Notes: generated by a model not told the origin, from the sequence alone. 64,000 bases of DNA from Heliocidaris erythrogramma (GCA_025617745.1 CM046857.1:23963761-24027760); one strand, 5' to 3'; positions 41,201 to 48,269 are shown, counted from the first letter of the stretch. Program-made: numbers and translations.

Positions 41201-43640
41201 TGACAAGATATATTGATTTAATCAGGTTTCTTTGAAGGAGAATGAAACCCACCAATTATTAGCCGATAATCATGACTCTGGAAAATTGTCAGCCTGTTCA
41301 ATCTTGAAAATACTATTTGGAAGAAATATCTCTAAAGTTTGGAGATTCCTTGCTAGATATCTCTTGGGGGCTGGCATTTTGAAAAACTGATGTCATAGTG
41401 GTACATGTCCATTTACTTGTACACAATGGATGTGATGTTGCACACTGACTAGCTATTGTACAACTATAGCCACCAATGCAAAATGGCAGCCATCTAGTAC
41501 GTACCCCCATTGTCTCGCACAGGTGATAGAGCAGTAGTAGGTTTTTGTCACTTCTTTGAAGAATTGACAAACCTTTGTTTGACCTAGCAACAACTTGTGC
41601 ATGCCAAATCCTGCTTAACAAAAGAAACGGCTAAAACCAAATATCTGCCACATTATAGGTTATATGACAGGATAAAAGTATCTTCATTTGAATGTACATG
41701 ACTACAAAAAGACTACAAAGAATAGTTTATTATGAGAAAACCTAGCTGTGCGAGCTCCTTGGCTTATCACTCTGGTACTGGCCACTCACGGGTACATTAC
41801 TGTAAAATAGTTGGTATTTTCTGTCGCATGTACTAAAGGTATGGGGGGGGGGGAAATAAGATAAATATTTTAAATACTTGCTTTCAAATTCAGCCCTTAA
41901 AAATCTCACTCCTACCTCAAATGGCCGTTAGGAAGAACTTTTGATATTTACAGCAAAATCCAAAGTCAAAATCTTGTCCAAAACCGGAGAAATCCCCGCC
42001 GATTTGTTTCGCGATCGCGTGTTGTTTACAAACTGCCGATGTCTTAGACTAAAATCGGCCAATATAATTTTTGTCCACGAAGAAACTCGGGATCGCAAGG
42101 GCACATCGATCTTTACGATCGCGCACACAGAAAATCTGAACTTTTCCGTGTACGCCATAGGGACCGAATTTTTGAGGACAAAACTCTTTTGGGGAGATGT
42201 CAGCGCCCGCGGCGACCAGGAAATGTACACAATGACTCCGATAGCTCGTTTCGCGAGAATCAACAGTAAATTACGGATTTCATTTTTGTAAATATCTTTT
42301 CCAACATTGGTGAGTTGAATTCATTGTATTTCTTGGATATTTTGGGGTCGGTTTTGGAAAATTAAATGCCGATTTTGAGTGAATATTGGTGACTTTTGTG
42401 CAGTGGTGTTTTAAAAAGATGAGGTGTATGACTGCCTACATTATACACACGAAGTATAGGAATGTAGCTATGAGTGGTACTGGCCTACGGAGCTGTACAT
42501 GGGATGCATATGTGTGTGGAGGGAGATAAACAAAAATAATCTAGATCTAAATATCACCATTTCCCACATACTGTAAGCCATGCAAACCACCCTCGGAGTT
42601 TGCTAAAGGGATTATCTTCCAGGATCAATTAAGATTGTAAAATTGAATTTAAAAAAAAAAGAGAAAAAAACCCCACAAAAATCGGCAGGTGTGATCAGGT
42701 TTTTTTTTTACCTTGCATGTGTAAGTTGTATATATGGGACTACACAAATCTTACCTTACATGTGTAGTCCCATATATACAAGTTACATGTGCAAGGTAAA
42801 AAAAAACCCTGATCACACCTGCCGATTTGCGTTTTTTTTTTATTCATTCAATCTTAGTTGATCCTGGAAGGTAACCCCTTTAGCAAACTGAGGGTGGTTT
42901 GCATGACTCACAGCATGTGGGAAATGGTGATATTTAGATCTAGATTTTTTTGAATATCTCCCTCCACAAACAGTATATGCACCCCATGTACAGCTCCGTA
43001 GGCCAGTACCAGCTTGATAAGCCAAGGAGCTCGTACAACTAGAGAAAACCCAGTGTCATGCATTCCACATGTAATCATGAGTGTCATTGCAGCTAGTGTT
43101 CAGGTCAGTGGGTATCTCACAAATATCTCACAAATGGCTCCCACGGGATAATTTCTGGGAAGGAAACTAACTTTGAGACACTATTCTTCAATTATCAAAT
43201 AGGAATAATTAAAAAAAATAATTGTAAAAGGCTGCCAATTACCTACATGATTATAGGATAATGTTTGTTGCCTTTCATTCCCCTTTAAATGTATGCTGAT
43301 CCGTTCGGATCATAGGTCTAGAACCAAATCAGAGTAAGTCTGTTGTTCCTCGAGTTGAAAATGAAATGAATAAACTAGCGTGGTAACAGAATATATTGAA
43401 GGAGGTGGTTCGGAATCCATTTGATTCACATTTGATTGGTTTCCCATTGCAAGTACCGATACCTAAGTCACACCGCCAAACCGACTTCGCACCAATTTCA
43501 AACCGACCGATTTTTGGTCATTCGGGTAATATAATTGTTCTTTGTTTTATTTTGTATTGTTTATGTTGTTGGATAAAGAATAGCTTACCAATCATCATCT
43601 TGACCAGGACAACCGCTAATACTAACTTTCGTATCGCCAT
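14158..43640 (-). CDS. secreted protein with six F5/8 type C (discoidin) domains
   Basis: Nineteen coding exons on the - strand join without a frame error into 3009 bases (1002 residues): signal peptide (1-18), six discoidin domains at about 18-176, 177-336, 337-497, 498-656, 657-816 and 817-979, and a 23-residue tail. Domains of this family fold as jelly-roll sheets that bind sugars or phospholipids; the protein should be secreted. Each domain keeps ITASS or a variant, RARLN, GAWSA, WIQVDL, VTGIITQGR, QWVTSYKV, GNTDR and HISMRFELLG. Domains are bounded by phase-1 introns, so each is a symmetrical module that can be duplicated in frame. Domains 1, 3 and 4 have a cysteine pair (SSCYDGNHC type) that is absent from 2, 5 and 6. 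Size and domain make-up recall sea-urchin echinonectin, a hyaline-layer lectin of about 116-kDa subunits (recalled, inference). The last exon is the least certain part. Confidence 0.85.
14332..17756 (-). CDS. discoidin domain 6 (three exons)
   Basis: The exons are 17572-17756, 14769-14924 and 14332-14479. The first carries SGVIPDSSLTASSEWNADHG, KRARLN and GAWSAQANNVNQWIQ and ends in phase 0 directly before VDL. The second carries VATQGREDVSQWVTSYKI. The third carries VFTGNADRNTIATNTL and WSSHISLRMELYGEG. The first internal intron is at a different place from domains 1-3. Both enclosing introns are phase 1. Confidence 0.87.
15215..15560. repeat. degenerate AGTACTGCA-rich tract
   Basis: About 350 bases are dominated by overlapping AGTACTGCAGTAC-like words, which are their own reverse complements. 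An almost identical stretch, AATTGGACCCAAGTACTGCA, occurs at both about 15257 and 15507. It is within intron sequence of the discoidin gene, between domain 6 exons. Confidence 0.8.
15591..16262 (+). repeat. interspersed repeat R, uninterrupted copy
   Basis: About 670 bases match, at roughly 75-85 percent by eye, 41288-41733 followed by 43051-43286. It has no coding content. It serves as the empty-site reference for the element inserted at 41743. Confidence 0.75.
16263..17571 (-). other. discoidin gene intron, no further feature
   Basis: This is intron sequence between domain 6 exons 1 and 2. A G-rich/CpG-containing patch at about 16440-16640 holds open frames in several phases without recognisable protein similarity. 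I see nothing else I can name. Confidence 0.5.
18186..21449 (-). CDS. discoidin domain 5 (two exons)
   Basis: The exons are 21118-21449 and 18186-18333. The first two parts of the domain, separate in domains 1-4 and 6, are one 332-base exon here: KLGLEDYRIQDSAMTASSQW, RARLN, GAWSALTLDHSQWLQIDL, VTGIITQGRAAADQWVTSY. The last exon has VFSGNNDRSTQVTHYF and WHGHISMRLELLGAG. Phase is 1 on entry, 0 inside and 1 on exit. The fusion points to loss of an intron in this domain only. Confidence 0.87.
18700..18717 (+). repeat. poly(G) tract
   Basis: A run of about 18 G in the intron between domain 5 exons; another poly(C) run lies at about 18449-18463. Confidence 0.85.
18921..18959. repeat. poly(G)/poly(C) hairpin
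   Basis: Sixteen G, a 10-base spacer (CCTCGCTGCT) and 13 C can fold into a G-C hairpin; each strand could also form a quadruplex or i-motif. A similar arrangement occurs at about 58880-58919. Confidence 0.8.
19837..19910 (+). repeat. tRNA-like segment (SINE head)
   Basis: GAACCAG at 19837-19843 pairs perfectly with CTGGTTC at 19902-19908. There is an A-box-like TAGCCTGGTGGTTAAG and a B-box GGTTCGAATCCC. The anticodon loop lacks the usual T33 and the T-stem has mismatches, so I read it as a tRNA-derived SINE head, not a working tRNA gene. It lies in the intron between the domain 5 exons. Confidence 0.6.
20330..20533 (+). repeat. interspersed repeat G, uninterrupted copy
   Basis: GACCTCTATGACCTTTGACC and GGGACGGACAACCCG, then CACCACCTATGGTGGGAGGA, are shared with 25235-25672 plus 25971-26000. 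That second copy is split by a MITE; this one shows the original junction. Confidence 0.65.
20545..20955 (-). mobile_element. non-LTR reverse transcriptase C-terminal remnant
   Basis: On the - strand, YFNYCNIRLGNSAIVHLNRI, LQKRAVRAITNSPP, KLNLLFVHNINKYQ and, further on, GPTLWNSLPRALKS with KRRYKRFVIDS and a stop are the usual C-terminal end of a non-LTR reverse transcriptase (CR1/Jockey-like). A stop interrupts the frame around 20680, so it is a dead 5'-truncated copy. Confidence 0.7.
22108..23168 (-). CDS. discoidin domain 4 (three exons)
   Basis: The exons are 23014-23168, 22476-22649 and 22108-22255. The domain opens KLGIEDGRVATTSLSASSCW with DVNHCVARSRLNQ (cysteine-pair type) and GAWSAL. 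The second exon starts TNDLNQWIQVDLRAAFEVTG and holds ILTQGRNSYDQWVRSYQV and the VRDCQTG cysteine. The third has IFPGNADRDSLVENAI and WNNHISLRWELTGEG. The first internal intron is phase 0, a third position compared with the other domains. Confidence 0.88.
22239..22350 (-). repeat. small tandem duplication at an exon start
   Basis: The 5' edge of the last domain 4 exon and its acceptor (22239-22290) is repeated with changes at about 22299-22350, inside the intron: GCATTGCCTGGAAAGATCTG against GCATTGACTGGAAAGATCTA. The intronic copy has lost a usable acceptor at the same place. Confidence 0.6.
23571..26393 (-). CDS. discoidin domain 3 (three exons)
   Basis: The exons are 26268-26393, 24244-24452 and 23571-23718. 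First: KLGMEDGRIADGQLSSSTCF, NANHCVDRARLNQ (cysteine-pair type). Second: GGRTGAWSAQTNDHSQWFQV with the LEGIVIQGRSDYDQWVTSFS region. Third: IFPGNSDRDSPVINML and WNGHISMRFELLGEG. Phases are 1, 1, 0 and 1. The first intron of the domain carries repeat G and the MITE at 25681. Confidence 0.88.
25235..25672 (+). repeat. interspersed repeat G, copy split by a MITE
   Basis: It shares TTGACCTCTATGA, GGGACGGACGGACGG and AACCTGAAACATAATACC with the copy ending at 20533. Its continuation is at 25971-26000, after the MITE. Confidence 0.6.
25681..25962. mobile_element. hAT-like MITE, 282 bp
   Basis: The terminal inverted repeats are 23 bases long with one mismatch (25681-25703 starting CACTGAGCTCTACCACCTGG, and 25940-25962). 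They are flanked on both sides by CTTTGTCA (25673-25680 and 25963-25970), an 8-bp target duplication as left by hAT and a few other superfamilies. The interior is CpG-rich and has no transposase. It interrupts repeat G in an intron of discoidin domain 3. Confidence 0.82.
27130..27360. mobile_element. fold-back MITE, copy 1
   Basis: The ends CACTATGAAC and GTTCATAGTG are inverted repeats, and the arms pair for about 100 bases (CAAAGAAGCGGACAA, CAGCTCCTCATTGTACC, AGAATATCCATTC and so on). It is the same family as 50447-50712. In this copy the second arm lacks the GTGACACCTGTTCTAC tip, so the loop region is shortened. Confidence 0.75.
27455..28620 (-). mobile_element. RNase H-type non-LTR retrotransposon, 3' piece
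   Basis: On the - strand the piece begins with the end of the coding region (VSDLKTLFRDIP, one stop, SNIIEYLKEIKLF), then about 1 kb of 3' untranslated sequence. It ends in GTGTCGTTAAACTTTTAAC and an (AATC)n tail at 27455-27476. It continues in frame the coding sequence found at 34701 and above; the DIRS element separates them. The ORF at 27831-28043 is not recognised. Confidence 0.75.
28621..28813. repeat. DIRS inverted terminal repeat, left in the window
   Basis: From about 28664 inward it matches the reverse complement of 34533-34676 (including CTACGGGACCCCTTCGAGAA). The outer 40 bases differ from the other end, as expected for the non-identical ends of DIRS elements. Confidence 0.88.
28871..28964. 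repeat. DIRS internal complementary region
   Basis: Two adjoining segments are the reverse complements of the two element tips: 28871-28925 pairs perfectly with 28621-28675 (55 bases), and 28926-28964 with 34662-34700 (39 bases). It lies just after the recombinase gene, as in the DIRS family, and serves as template for a circular intermediate (established for DIRS-1; inferred here). Confidence 0.88.
29032..30510 (-). CDS. DIRS tyrosine recombinase (C-terminal part of a 758-codon frame)
   Basis: The open frame runs from 31308 to a stop at 29032-29034. Its first ~265 codons only shadow the reverse transcriptase/RNase H region. From about 30500 it reads PSEWMLHPEVF, VDLFASVLNHQLPKY, FPPFQLIPRAL and APFWPRRNWFPEL, the conserved linker after DIRS RNase H. 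It then gives a phage-type tyrosine recombinase: a SAM-like N-terminal domain (STREIYNSRLSVFFLWC), a catalytic arginine in SGQRRSTLHAL, histidine-x-x-arginine in AHDTRSVSTSWAL and the nucleophile tyrosine in SFISCYLRD. All four catalytic positions are present. The role is integration of the circular DNA copy without a DDE integrase. Confidence 0.85.
   Translation of the reverse strand, partial: CGFSVPGRYLPSEWMLHPEVFCRIRSCLGPLEVDLFASVLNHQLPKYCSRVRDQGAWALDAFSLSWENLQGFAFPPFQLIPRALRKIREDRARVLVIAPFWPRRNWFPELMSLLRAQPLVLPLRADLVLQPLIGDSSPQSGVSSFDCLAPVRESARQSGLSDRAADFLMSSRRVSTREIYNSRLSVFFLWCKERNQTPSKAPIGSIADFLISLFDKGRSISTIRGYRSAIGAIHSGFSDGSGISNSPLLSGLIRSFFLKRPSFSKLVPSWSLPKVLEALAKPPFEPLGEASLHHLTVKTLFLVAIASGQRRSTLHALCLTPGHVRWERKGVRLIPRASFVAKNQTATSGPVEIFLCPLSDFSSVREDKVWCPVRALKWYIDKTKSYRKDDQLFLITREPFSPASLDSISRWIVEAIRAAGTEALLSDSKPRAHDTRSVSTSWALFQGVALVDILKAAYWRSPNSFISCYLRDIPAGEALFASATLKAAVSSL
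30426..31750 (-). pseudogene. DIRS reverse transcriptase/RNase H, broken
   Basis: On the - strand from about 31690, LKRINKFIPPVHF, SIDLKDAYFHIPIHR, ALPFGLRPAPRVFTQVV and the catalytic YLDDWLLLA follow each other in one frame. That frame contains a stop between the first two motifs and shifts near 31290 into a second one, which carries LGFLINLEKSELVPT, FLGAVLDI, then the RNase H part: VSTDASRLGWGGH, HINVLEFMAV, ILTDNVTVAAYINRQGG and FIPGRENLIADFLSR. Another frame change near 30495 leads into the linker read with the recombinase. The first two breaks look like decay. The last could be a natural overlap between ORFs, which is common in DIRS elements. Confidence 0.82.
31792..33330 (-). repeat. 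tandem duplication of ~770 bp in the DIRS gag region
   Basis: 31792-32540 and 32565-33330 are diverged copies with a 773-base period; both contain GTCGAACCCTGCGCGCGGGT and a CATATTGGC/CATATCGGC-AAGCAAG region in the same order. The copy closer to the reverse transcriptase has lost its open frame; the other remains open. Confidence 0.75.
32533..34149 (-). CDS. DIRS gag-like region
   Basis: Two abutting open frames (34149-33613 and 33612-32533) cover the position of the first DIRS ORF. They are rich in serine, alanine, glycine and proline and contain a basic lysine-rich patch (AKKKAKKKAKSGK). No zinc knuckle is seen. A 108-bp tandem duplication (33473-33688) straddles the break between the frames and keeps phase (36 codons). 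A run of 20 C at 33781-33800 encodes glycine on the - strand. The gag identity rests on position only. Confidence 0.55.
33473..33688 (-). repeat. 108-bp tandem duplication inside the DIRS gag region
   Basis: Two near-identical 108-base units start at 33473 and 33581 (TTGTTAGCTCGAGCATTCCC in each). In one of them a change creates a stop that splits the open frame. Confidence 0.85.
33781..33800 (+). repeat. poly(C) tract in the DIRS element
   Basis: A run of about 20 C within the gag-like frame. Length variation here would shift the frame. Confidence 0.85.
34533..34700. repeat. DIRS inverted terminal repeat, right in the window
   Basis: This is the reverse-complement partner of the left repeat. 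Its tip 34662-34700 (GGCATAATAGGTAGGTATAT at the inner side) recurs inverted at 28926-28964. On the - strand it is the upstream end of the element. Confidence 0.88.
34701..35560 (-). mobile_element. RNase H-type non-LTR retrotransposon, RNase H piece
   Basis: The - strand encodes a type I RNase H: YRAIYTDGSKYQNKVGAAA, FSAELVALGIAFDI, FIIFTDSLSSLTAI and HTGIKGNETADRLAREAL keep the four acidic catalytic positions. A one-base shift at a G run near 34853 leads to the usual RIGHTYLTQSYLL, NPPNCIPCNCPLTVKHILLD end. The upstream endonuclease and reverse transcriptase are absent (5' truncation near 35560). The coding end continues at 28620 and below, across the DIRS insertion. Confidence 0.82.
36445..37937 (-). 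CDS. discoidin domain 2 (three exons)
   Basis: The exons are 37812-37937, 36757-36962 and 36445-36592. First: DLGMKKGQIPDSAITASSEY and NHGAERSRLD (no cysteine pair). Second: GGRKGAWSALTNNVNQWLQV, FYIITGVITQGRQDINQWVT and NTIQDCSG. Third: AFTGNTDRNSKVTTVFTRPI and WNGHISMRLEILGKG. Phases are 1, 1, 0 and 1. A 26-base partial echo of an exon 2 acceptor-like text is seen near 37540-37565, with no exon behind it. Confidence 0.88.
38442..39980 (-). CDS. discoidin domain 1 (three exons)
   Basis: The exons are 39858-39980, 39006-39214 and 38442-38586. First: QLGMEDGRLTDAQITASSCY with DGNHCTDRARLNQ (cysteine pair). Second: GVKKGAWSARNNNQEQYIQV, HEVTGVMTQGRNGHSQWVTT and the LTWTTAEN strand. Third: IFNGNTDRDTIVTNDF and WANHISMRFELLG. 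Phases are 1, 1, 0 and 1. It follows the signal-peptide exon across a 3.6-kb intron. Confidence 0.88.
39541..39760 (+). repeat. polypyrimidine minisatellite CCTTCCTCCATCTCCCCC
   Basis: About 220 bases are almost wholly C and T, made of irregular 15-20-base units. It lies between exons 1 and 2 of discoidin domain 1, so the nascent RNA of this - strand gene carries the purine complement. It may form a triplex (inference). Confidence 0.88.
40000..41287 (-). other. discoidin gene intron, no gene seen
   Basis: This is the first part of the intron between the signal-peptide exon and domain 1. Short open frames are present on both strands but none looks coding. A short A/C-rich patch lies at about 40890-40945. 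Confidence 0.5.
41743..43041. mobile_element. 1.3-kb terminal-inverted-repeat element with 9-bp target duplication
   Basis: GAGAAAACC flanks both sides (41734-41742 and 43042-43050). The inverted ends are about 27 bases: TAGCTGTGCGAGCTCCTTGG at the left, TAGTTGTACGAGCTCCTTGG read from the right. Its right part contains a long palindrome (42476-43010). The left part holds a 116-codon + strand frame (41941-42291) and an overlapping - strand frame, neither recognised. A 9-bp duplication fits Mutator-like or Merlin-like elements, but no transposase is seen, so the class is open. Confidence 0.78.
42476..43010. repeat. large inverted repeat (hairpin), ~260-bp arms
   Basis: 42476-42746 and 42761-43010 are near-perfect reverse complements with a central gap of only about 15 bases; for example GGTACTGGCCTACGGAGCTG at the left and CAGCTCCGTAGGCCAGTACC at the right. 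A transcript of either strand would fold into a long double-stranded RNA stem. Confidence 0.88.
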
Positions 43641-43648
43641 CTTGGTAT
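43589..43648 (-). CDS. signal-peptide exon of the discoidin gene
   Basis: The acceptor TATATTTCAG precedes 8 untranslated bases (ATACCAAG) and the start ATG at 43638-43640. Coding MAIRKLVLAVVLVKMMI then ends in phase 1 at a GTAAGC donor. A basic start and a hydrophobic core make a signal peptide; cleavage probably falls near the following alanine-alanine-serine encoded by the next exon. An upstream ATG in the same open frame lies in the intron and is not used under this model. Confidence 0.75.
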
Positions 43649-45025
43649 CTGAAATATAATTGTAAAAACCATCATCGTCATAATCATCAATTATCACCAA
43701 CATCATTCCATTTTCTGTAACTTTCAATACTCAGAAAATTATCTGATCAAAATCTTAAAGACGTACAATTTTTTTTTTTTGCCAAGCGGACATATTGAAT
43801 TTGAACTATCGTATTCACTTGCAATCATGCAGGTGTGTTAGAAAGAATAGTTCCAATAAAAAACAGAATTTTGGTAGTCATTCAAATTTCGATATTTTTT
43901 TGTGAAAATGAACTAAACGAACGAATGCATGAACAAACATGTGCTTCTTTGTATGATTAGCTTACTTCCGAACTTGATTTGTATTTGAAGTATTCATTCT
44001 CAATTTGAAATAGTCGAACTCCCTTAAAAGGGGAATTAACCTCAAAATATAAATGTGCTTATATTCCAAGATGTAATCTGTTCCTTTCTGTTGTCTTACG
44101 TAGTTTTGCATTGAAATATACGAGATGGGTATAATTAAAGATTTTCTCAGCAAAATTTAGCGACTGCTAGATACGGGGGGCTGCCCTTTTCTTGAAGTGT
44201 ACATGAAAATATTAATCCGAATGCAATATTGTCTTTCTTCCCGATACAAAATCGAATTTGAGATTTAAACCATTTAACAGGTATATACATAATTATTTTA
44301 AAAACGTAAATGTTTTATATTTCTTCGAAAATTACTATTTTACTAAATATAAATCTGTTTTCCTGATATGACGTACACGGAGCACATTCAAATTTATGAA
44401 TGATAACTTTCCCGAGCGTCAATAGTGTAAAACTATGCATAATTAACCTGCGTTGAGATATTGGACTTCAATAGTCTGAATGTGCGTTGGATAAACTATG
44501 TTCTGTTCTGCCAGGCAAGCCCAAGAAATCAATTTTTATTTAGCAAAACCGGAGAATTTAAAAAGAACTCTATAAATTTCAAAATTTTGAATACAGATAT
44601 ACATCTGTTATGTATTTTCCATCATATATGGGGATTTTTTTGTAACGAAGAGAAGCAATTCAGTTCTAGGATTAAAAATATCTTCCAGACCGGAACGGTT
44701 TCCAATGGTTTTTGTACAACTCCATATCATCAACAAAATGGCAGCCCCCATGTATTAGCAGATGATACCGTGTGCTAGAATGTCTTGATTTAAACTCTTT
44801 TCTAATATTTTGTTTCTAAAGTGACACGGGCCATAAGGAATTCTTGCCAAGAATATATTACACCTTTGAACAGGAGTACATTAATATTCTGGGGCTAATT
44901 CTCCTTTAAGCAGATCGAAAATGAAAGTATGAATTAAGTCGTATCAGTCATTCAGCATGATACAGCAGATTCATTCAATTCGATAGCTTATTTTTAATTA
45001 TCAAAAGTTGTTACTATTGACTTAC
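43649..45025 (-). other. putative first intron of the discoidin gene
   Basis: AT-rich sequence without recognisable genes or repeats. It is an intron only if the 45026-45070 exon is real. Confidence 0.35.
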
Positions 45026-45070
45026 CGCTTCGCCTAAATGAGAACCCTCTGATGCTCACTCCAAAGTGCG
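45026..45070 (-). promoter_or_regulatory. candidate 5' untranslated exon and promoter of the discoidin gene
   Basis: On the - strand a sequence ending TTTAGGCGAAGCG is followed by a clean GTAAGTC donor at 45025. It could splice to the acceptor before the signal-peptide exon. A TATA-like TTAAATA lies upstream at 45094-45100, so transcription could start near 45065. This is a model from signals only. Confidence 0.35.
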
Positions 45071-45100
45071 ATTAATTGGGATCAGAACACTTGTATTTAA

Positions 45101-46031
45101 CCATAAAAATGACCAGCAATAATAGTAACTGCGAGCCAACTTGACTGATAAGAGGGTATCATTTCATCGCACGCTCGCAAACACGTCAAAGGGCCAAGGA
45201 TACGGAGTGTTTCTGTAGGAGGTTAAATCTGTTGTTCTGAGTTATTCAAATTGTTTTCCTTCATTTACAGCTGTTCCATACTCTATCTCATTTCCATTTT
45301 CTTTTCATAATCTCCATGCCCAGCTCATGACTCTTTTGTTCATCCTTCATTATTATTCAGAACGTTCATCCCTGCTTATACTCATCCCATATCATCCTCA
45401 TTGGTTCACCTTTCACCCTTGGTTATTCTACTTTCTAGATTCTTCCATTCTCTGTACTTTTATTGGTTACTTGATATTTCTTTTGCATGTATTTGAATAT
45501 ATTTTGTAAGGATGTGAATTGAGGTTTTTTGAAATTAAACCACTCCCACAAAATTAACAGTAAAAATTCAATCTACCCAAACTTTAAACTTAATTTCCGG
45601 GATGTTATTTCTTACATTCCTAGCCAAATCAGTTAACGCGACCTTGTGAATATATTATTCAAGGATAGATTAACCGCTTTCGATCACAGATCCATTGATA
45701 TACCTCTTGTATAAAAATGATAATAATGATAATAAGAATCAGATTTTAACATCACTAATTCAGGTCAATTCTCATCATAAAGGCTTTATTTTCATATTTT
45801 CGTGTGTACCATGTTGTGATCATAATATTCTGTGAAAAAAACGGATAATTTGTCAAGCGAATATAACTTAAAGATATGTACATGATACATGAGCCTTCAA
45901 AGTACTTTGCATTTTTCTCGAACTTATAAATTAATTTCAATTCAACTCAACATTTATTGTAAATAATTACGTCTACATTCCATAAGGAATGCGTTTTTAA
46001 GGAATAAATCCTACCCGGTAACGACACTTGC
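45101..46031. other. intergenic, no feature seen
   Basis: It has pyrimidine-rich and AT-rich stretches and a short ATAATG tract at about 45716-45735. There is no coding sequence with a recognisable product. Confidence 0.5.
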
Positions 46032-46462
46032 ATGGGTAGGGAGAGGCAAATCATGTTCATTTTTCATAAGGCCAAAGACTAAAATATCACGACCCTTTTC
46101 TAATCTTTTCTTGTCACCAAAACCTCTCTATTCCAGAAGCTTCAGCTTTCGTCACTTTTGAAATACGAAACTGGCGCCAATTTAAGGTAAAGAATCTCTT
46201 AACCTTGACTAGTCAAGCAAAACAGCAGCAAAAGAACGCTCGAACGCTCGATGGGTAGGGAGAGGCAAATCATGTTCATTTTTCATAAGGCCAAAGACTA
46301 AAATATCACGACCCTTTTCTAATCTTTTCTTGTCACCAAAACCTCTGTATTCCAGAAGCTTCAGCTTTCGTCACTTTTGAAATACGAAACTGGCGCCAAT
46401 TTAAGGTAAAGAATCTCTTAACCTTGACTAGTCAAGCAAAACAGCAGCAAAAGAACGCTCGA
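46032..46462 (+). repeat. 219-bp tandem duplication
   Basis: Two almost identical units start at 46032 and 46251 (ATGGGTAGGGAGAGGCAAAT in each), differing at only one or two bases. The duplication is therefore recent. The join reads CGAACGCTCGATGGG. Confidence 0.92.
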
Positions 46463-46589
46463 CTGCTATTAATTTCTAATTTATCCTTGATCTGGATCCT
46501 GGATCGAGATTTATAGTGACATCTATTCCTTAAACTTTGGCTGGCAGTACAGTGAGCTTACGTCATCAGTGGCGTAGGTAGTGATTGAT

Positions 46590-46735
46590 GGATTTTTATT
46601 TAATTTTTTTTTAATTTCATATTTTTATTTATTTAATAATTACTATTAATATTTATTTATTAATTTATTTTCTTTTTATTTTATTTTACTTTATTTTATT
46701 TTATTTTATTTTATTTCATTTTTTTAAATGGGAGG
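46590..46735 (+). repeat. TTTTA-rich low-complexity tract
   Basis: An A/T tract with an (ATTTT)n core at about 46676-46725, followed by G-rich unique sequence. Confidence 0.85.
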
Positions 46736-47907
46736 GTGGGTGGGGCACATGGGTGAGGCACGTGAGGGGCCAAATTGTGAAAAGAAGATGATGTGATCCC
46801 CACACTATCCCCTAACTCGATGGCCTCAGGCTCTTGCATTTCATCCACCTAGGAAGACCAGTGTCCGCCCCGCCCCCGCCGCCGCCCCTATCCTAATGAC
46901 ATCGCTGCTGCATGACATTTCAATGATCACAATCTGGGCCCTCTTGCACAAAAAAATACACAATTTTTTTGTTTTAGGATTTTCCGCCCCAGTATACTAC
47001 GGTAAATAGTTGTTAAATAGGCTTTTAAATGGCCCAACATTTGAAGAAAAAAAAATAATTCTCGTTTCTTTGCTTGCATGCTATATAAGTAGGTTTCATC
47101 AGGCTCTTGTTAGATATTGCGCCCCCAATTCAGGAGCAAGTGTATAAGAGCATTTGCAAAGGGTTAACATTTGAAAGAAATCTAAAATTTCGGTCGTCTT
47201 GCTAAATTCCTCGAGTAGTTATCAAGGGTTTTCGTTCATTTTGCTTTCAATTTGAGAAGGGAGTGAACAGAAAGCCGTTTTTCAATGTAAAATTTCGAAC
47301 TTCTCTACCGCTCAATAATTGCCGCGCAAAATTTCTTAGGTAAAATGGGCAAGAATTTTTTTTTCGCTCCGTCGCTTGTACAACAACTGAGATATGTTTG
47401 GGCATTTGGATGTGGAAGGGGGCATGCAACTTCATGGTTTGCCCTGGGCTGCCTTATCTATAGATACGCCATTACTTATGAATATAACTGTGGTTAATAT
47501 AGGGATTAAAGATACTTTCTTCTTTGAAGTAGGTGGGCCCATATAGATCTACATATAAATGTTCGTAAATCTTGTAAACTAACCTAGAATCGTGATGTCA
47601 ATGTTTGAAAACAAGCAGTCAGTTCATAGTAGATTGGGTCATGTACCACGGTAATTTTCTTCAATACAGTTGAACCGAGGTCATATCTATGTACTTGGAT
47701 TGATTTTTACCCTAATTGTATTTTGACTGGTAGTATTCTCTTTCATCCATGTACACGAGACCACAAAGTAGAGTTTACTAAATCTGCATGGATTTGAATT
47801 TGTTACAGAAAGCTAAAACAAGCAATGTTATTTTTTTTTCTTCAAATCTTGATTTCATGCTTATAATGGTTACAATAATTATTGTTACAGTAGATTACCG
47901 GGGGAAA

Positions 47908-48170
47908 GTGTTGACGTCAAGCCTCAGTGGTTTAAACACTGTCTTGACTAGAGGTCCGCAGGTCTTGGCTTCGAGCCCTGGCGCGGCACTAAACCCTCTG
48001 GCAGGACGATAATCTGTATCTGCCACTCCATACTCAAGAGAGGGGCGGCGGAACTTAGTCTTACACAGGGGTGAGATTGTCCGTGAAAGGAAAACCGGCC
48101 CCCTTTTAATAGGGAGGGGTAGAATACAAAGGACTGGAGGATGAGGTGATGAGTTATCACAAATAATTAA
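47908..48170 (+). repeat. tRNA-derived SINE
   Basis: The head (about 47908-47989) has an A-box-like AGCCTCAGTGGTTTAAACAC and a B-box GGCTTCGAGCCCTGG. A non-tRNA body then runs to about 48170. It differs from the heads at 19837 and 50321. Confidence 0.6.
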
Positions 48171-48269
48171 AGGGTACCTTGCACCAAAATATAGTTTGCT
48201 CTGTATATTGGAGTATCTATGTCATTATACGATATTCAAAATGTGGGCTATAAAGATAAATGGGATAAC

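Larger units (their letters stand above)
41288..43286 (+). repeat. interspersed repeat R, copy split by an insertion
   Basis: 41288-41733 and 43051-43286 together match 15591-16262. The break falls exactly at the GAGAAAACC target duplication of the element between them. Confidence 0.78.

Noticed and set aside
41941-42291. Transposase gene for the 1.3-kb element
   Set aside because: The 116-codon frame shows no DDE or zinc-finger motif and an equally long frame runs on the other strand. It is left as unrecognised.
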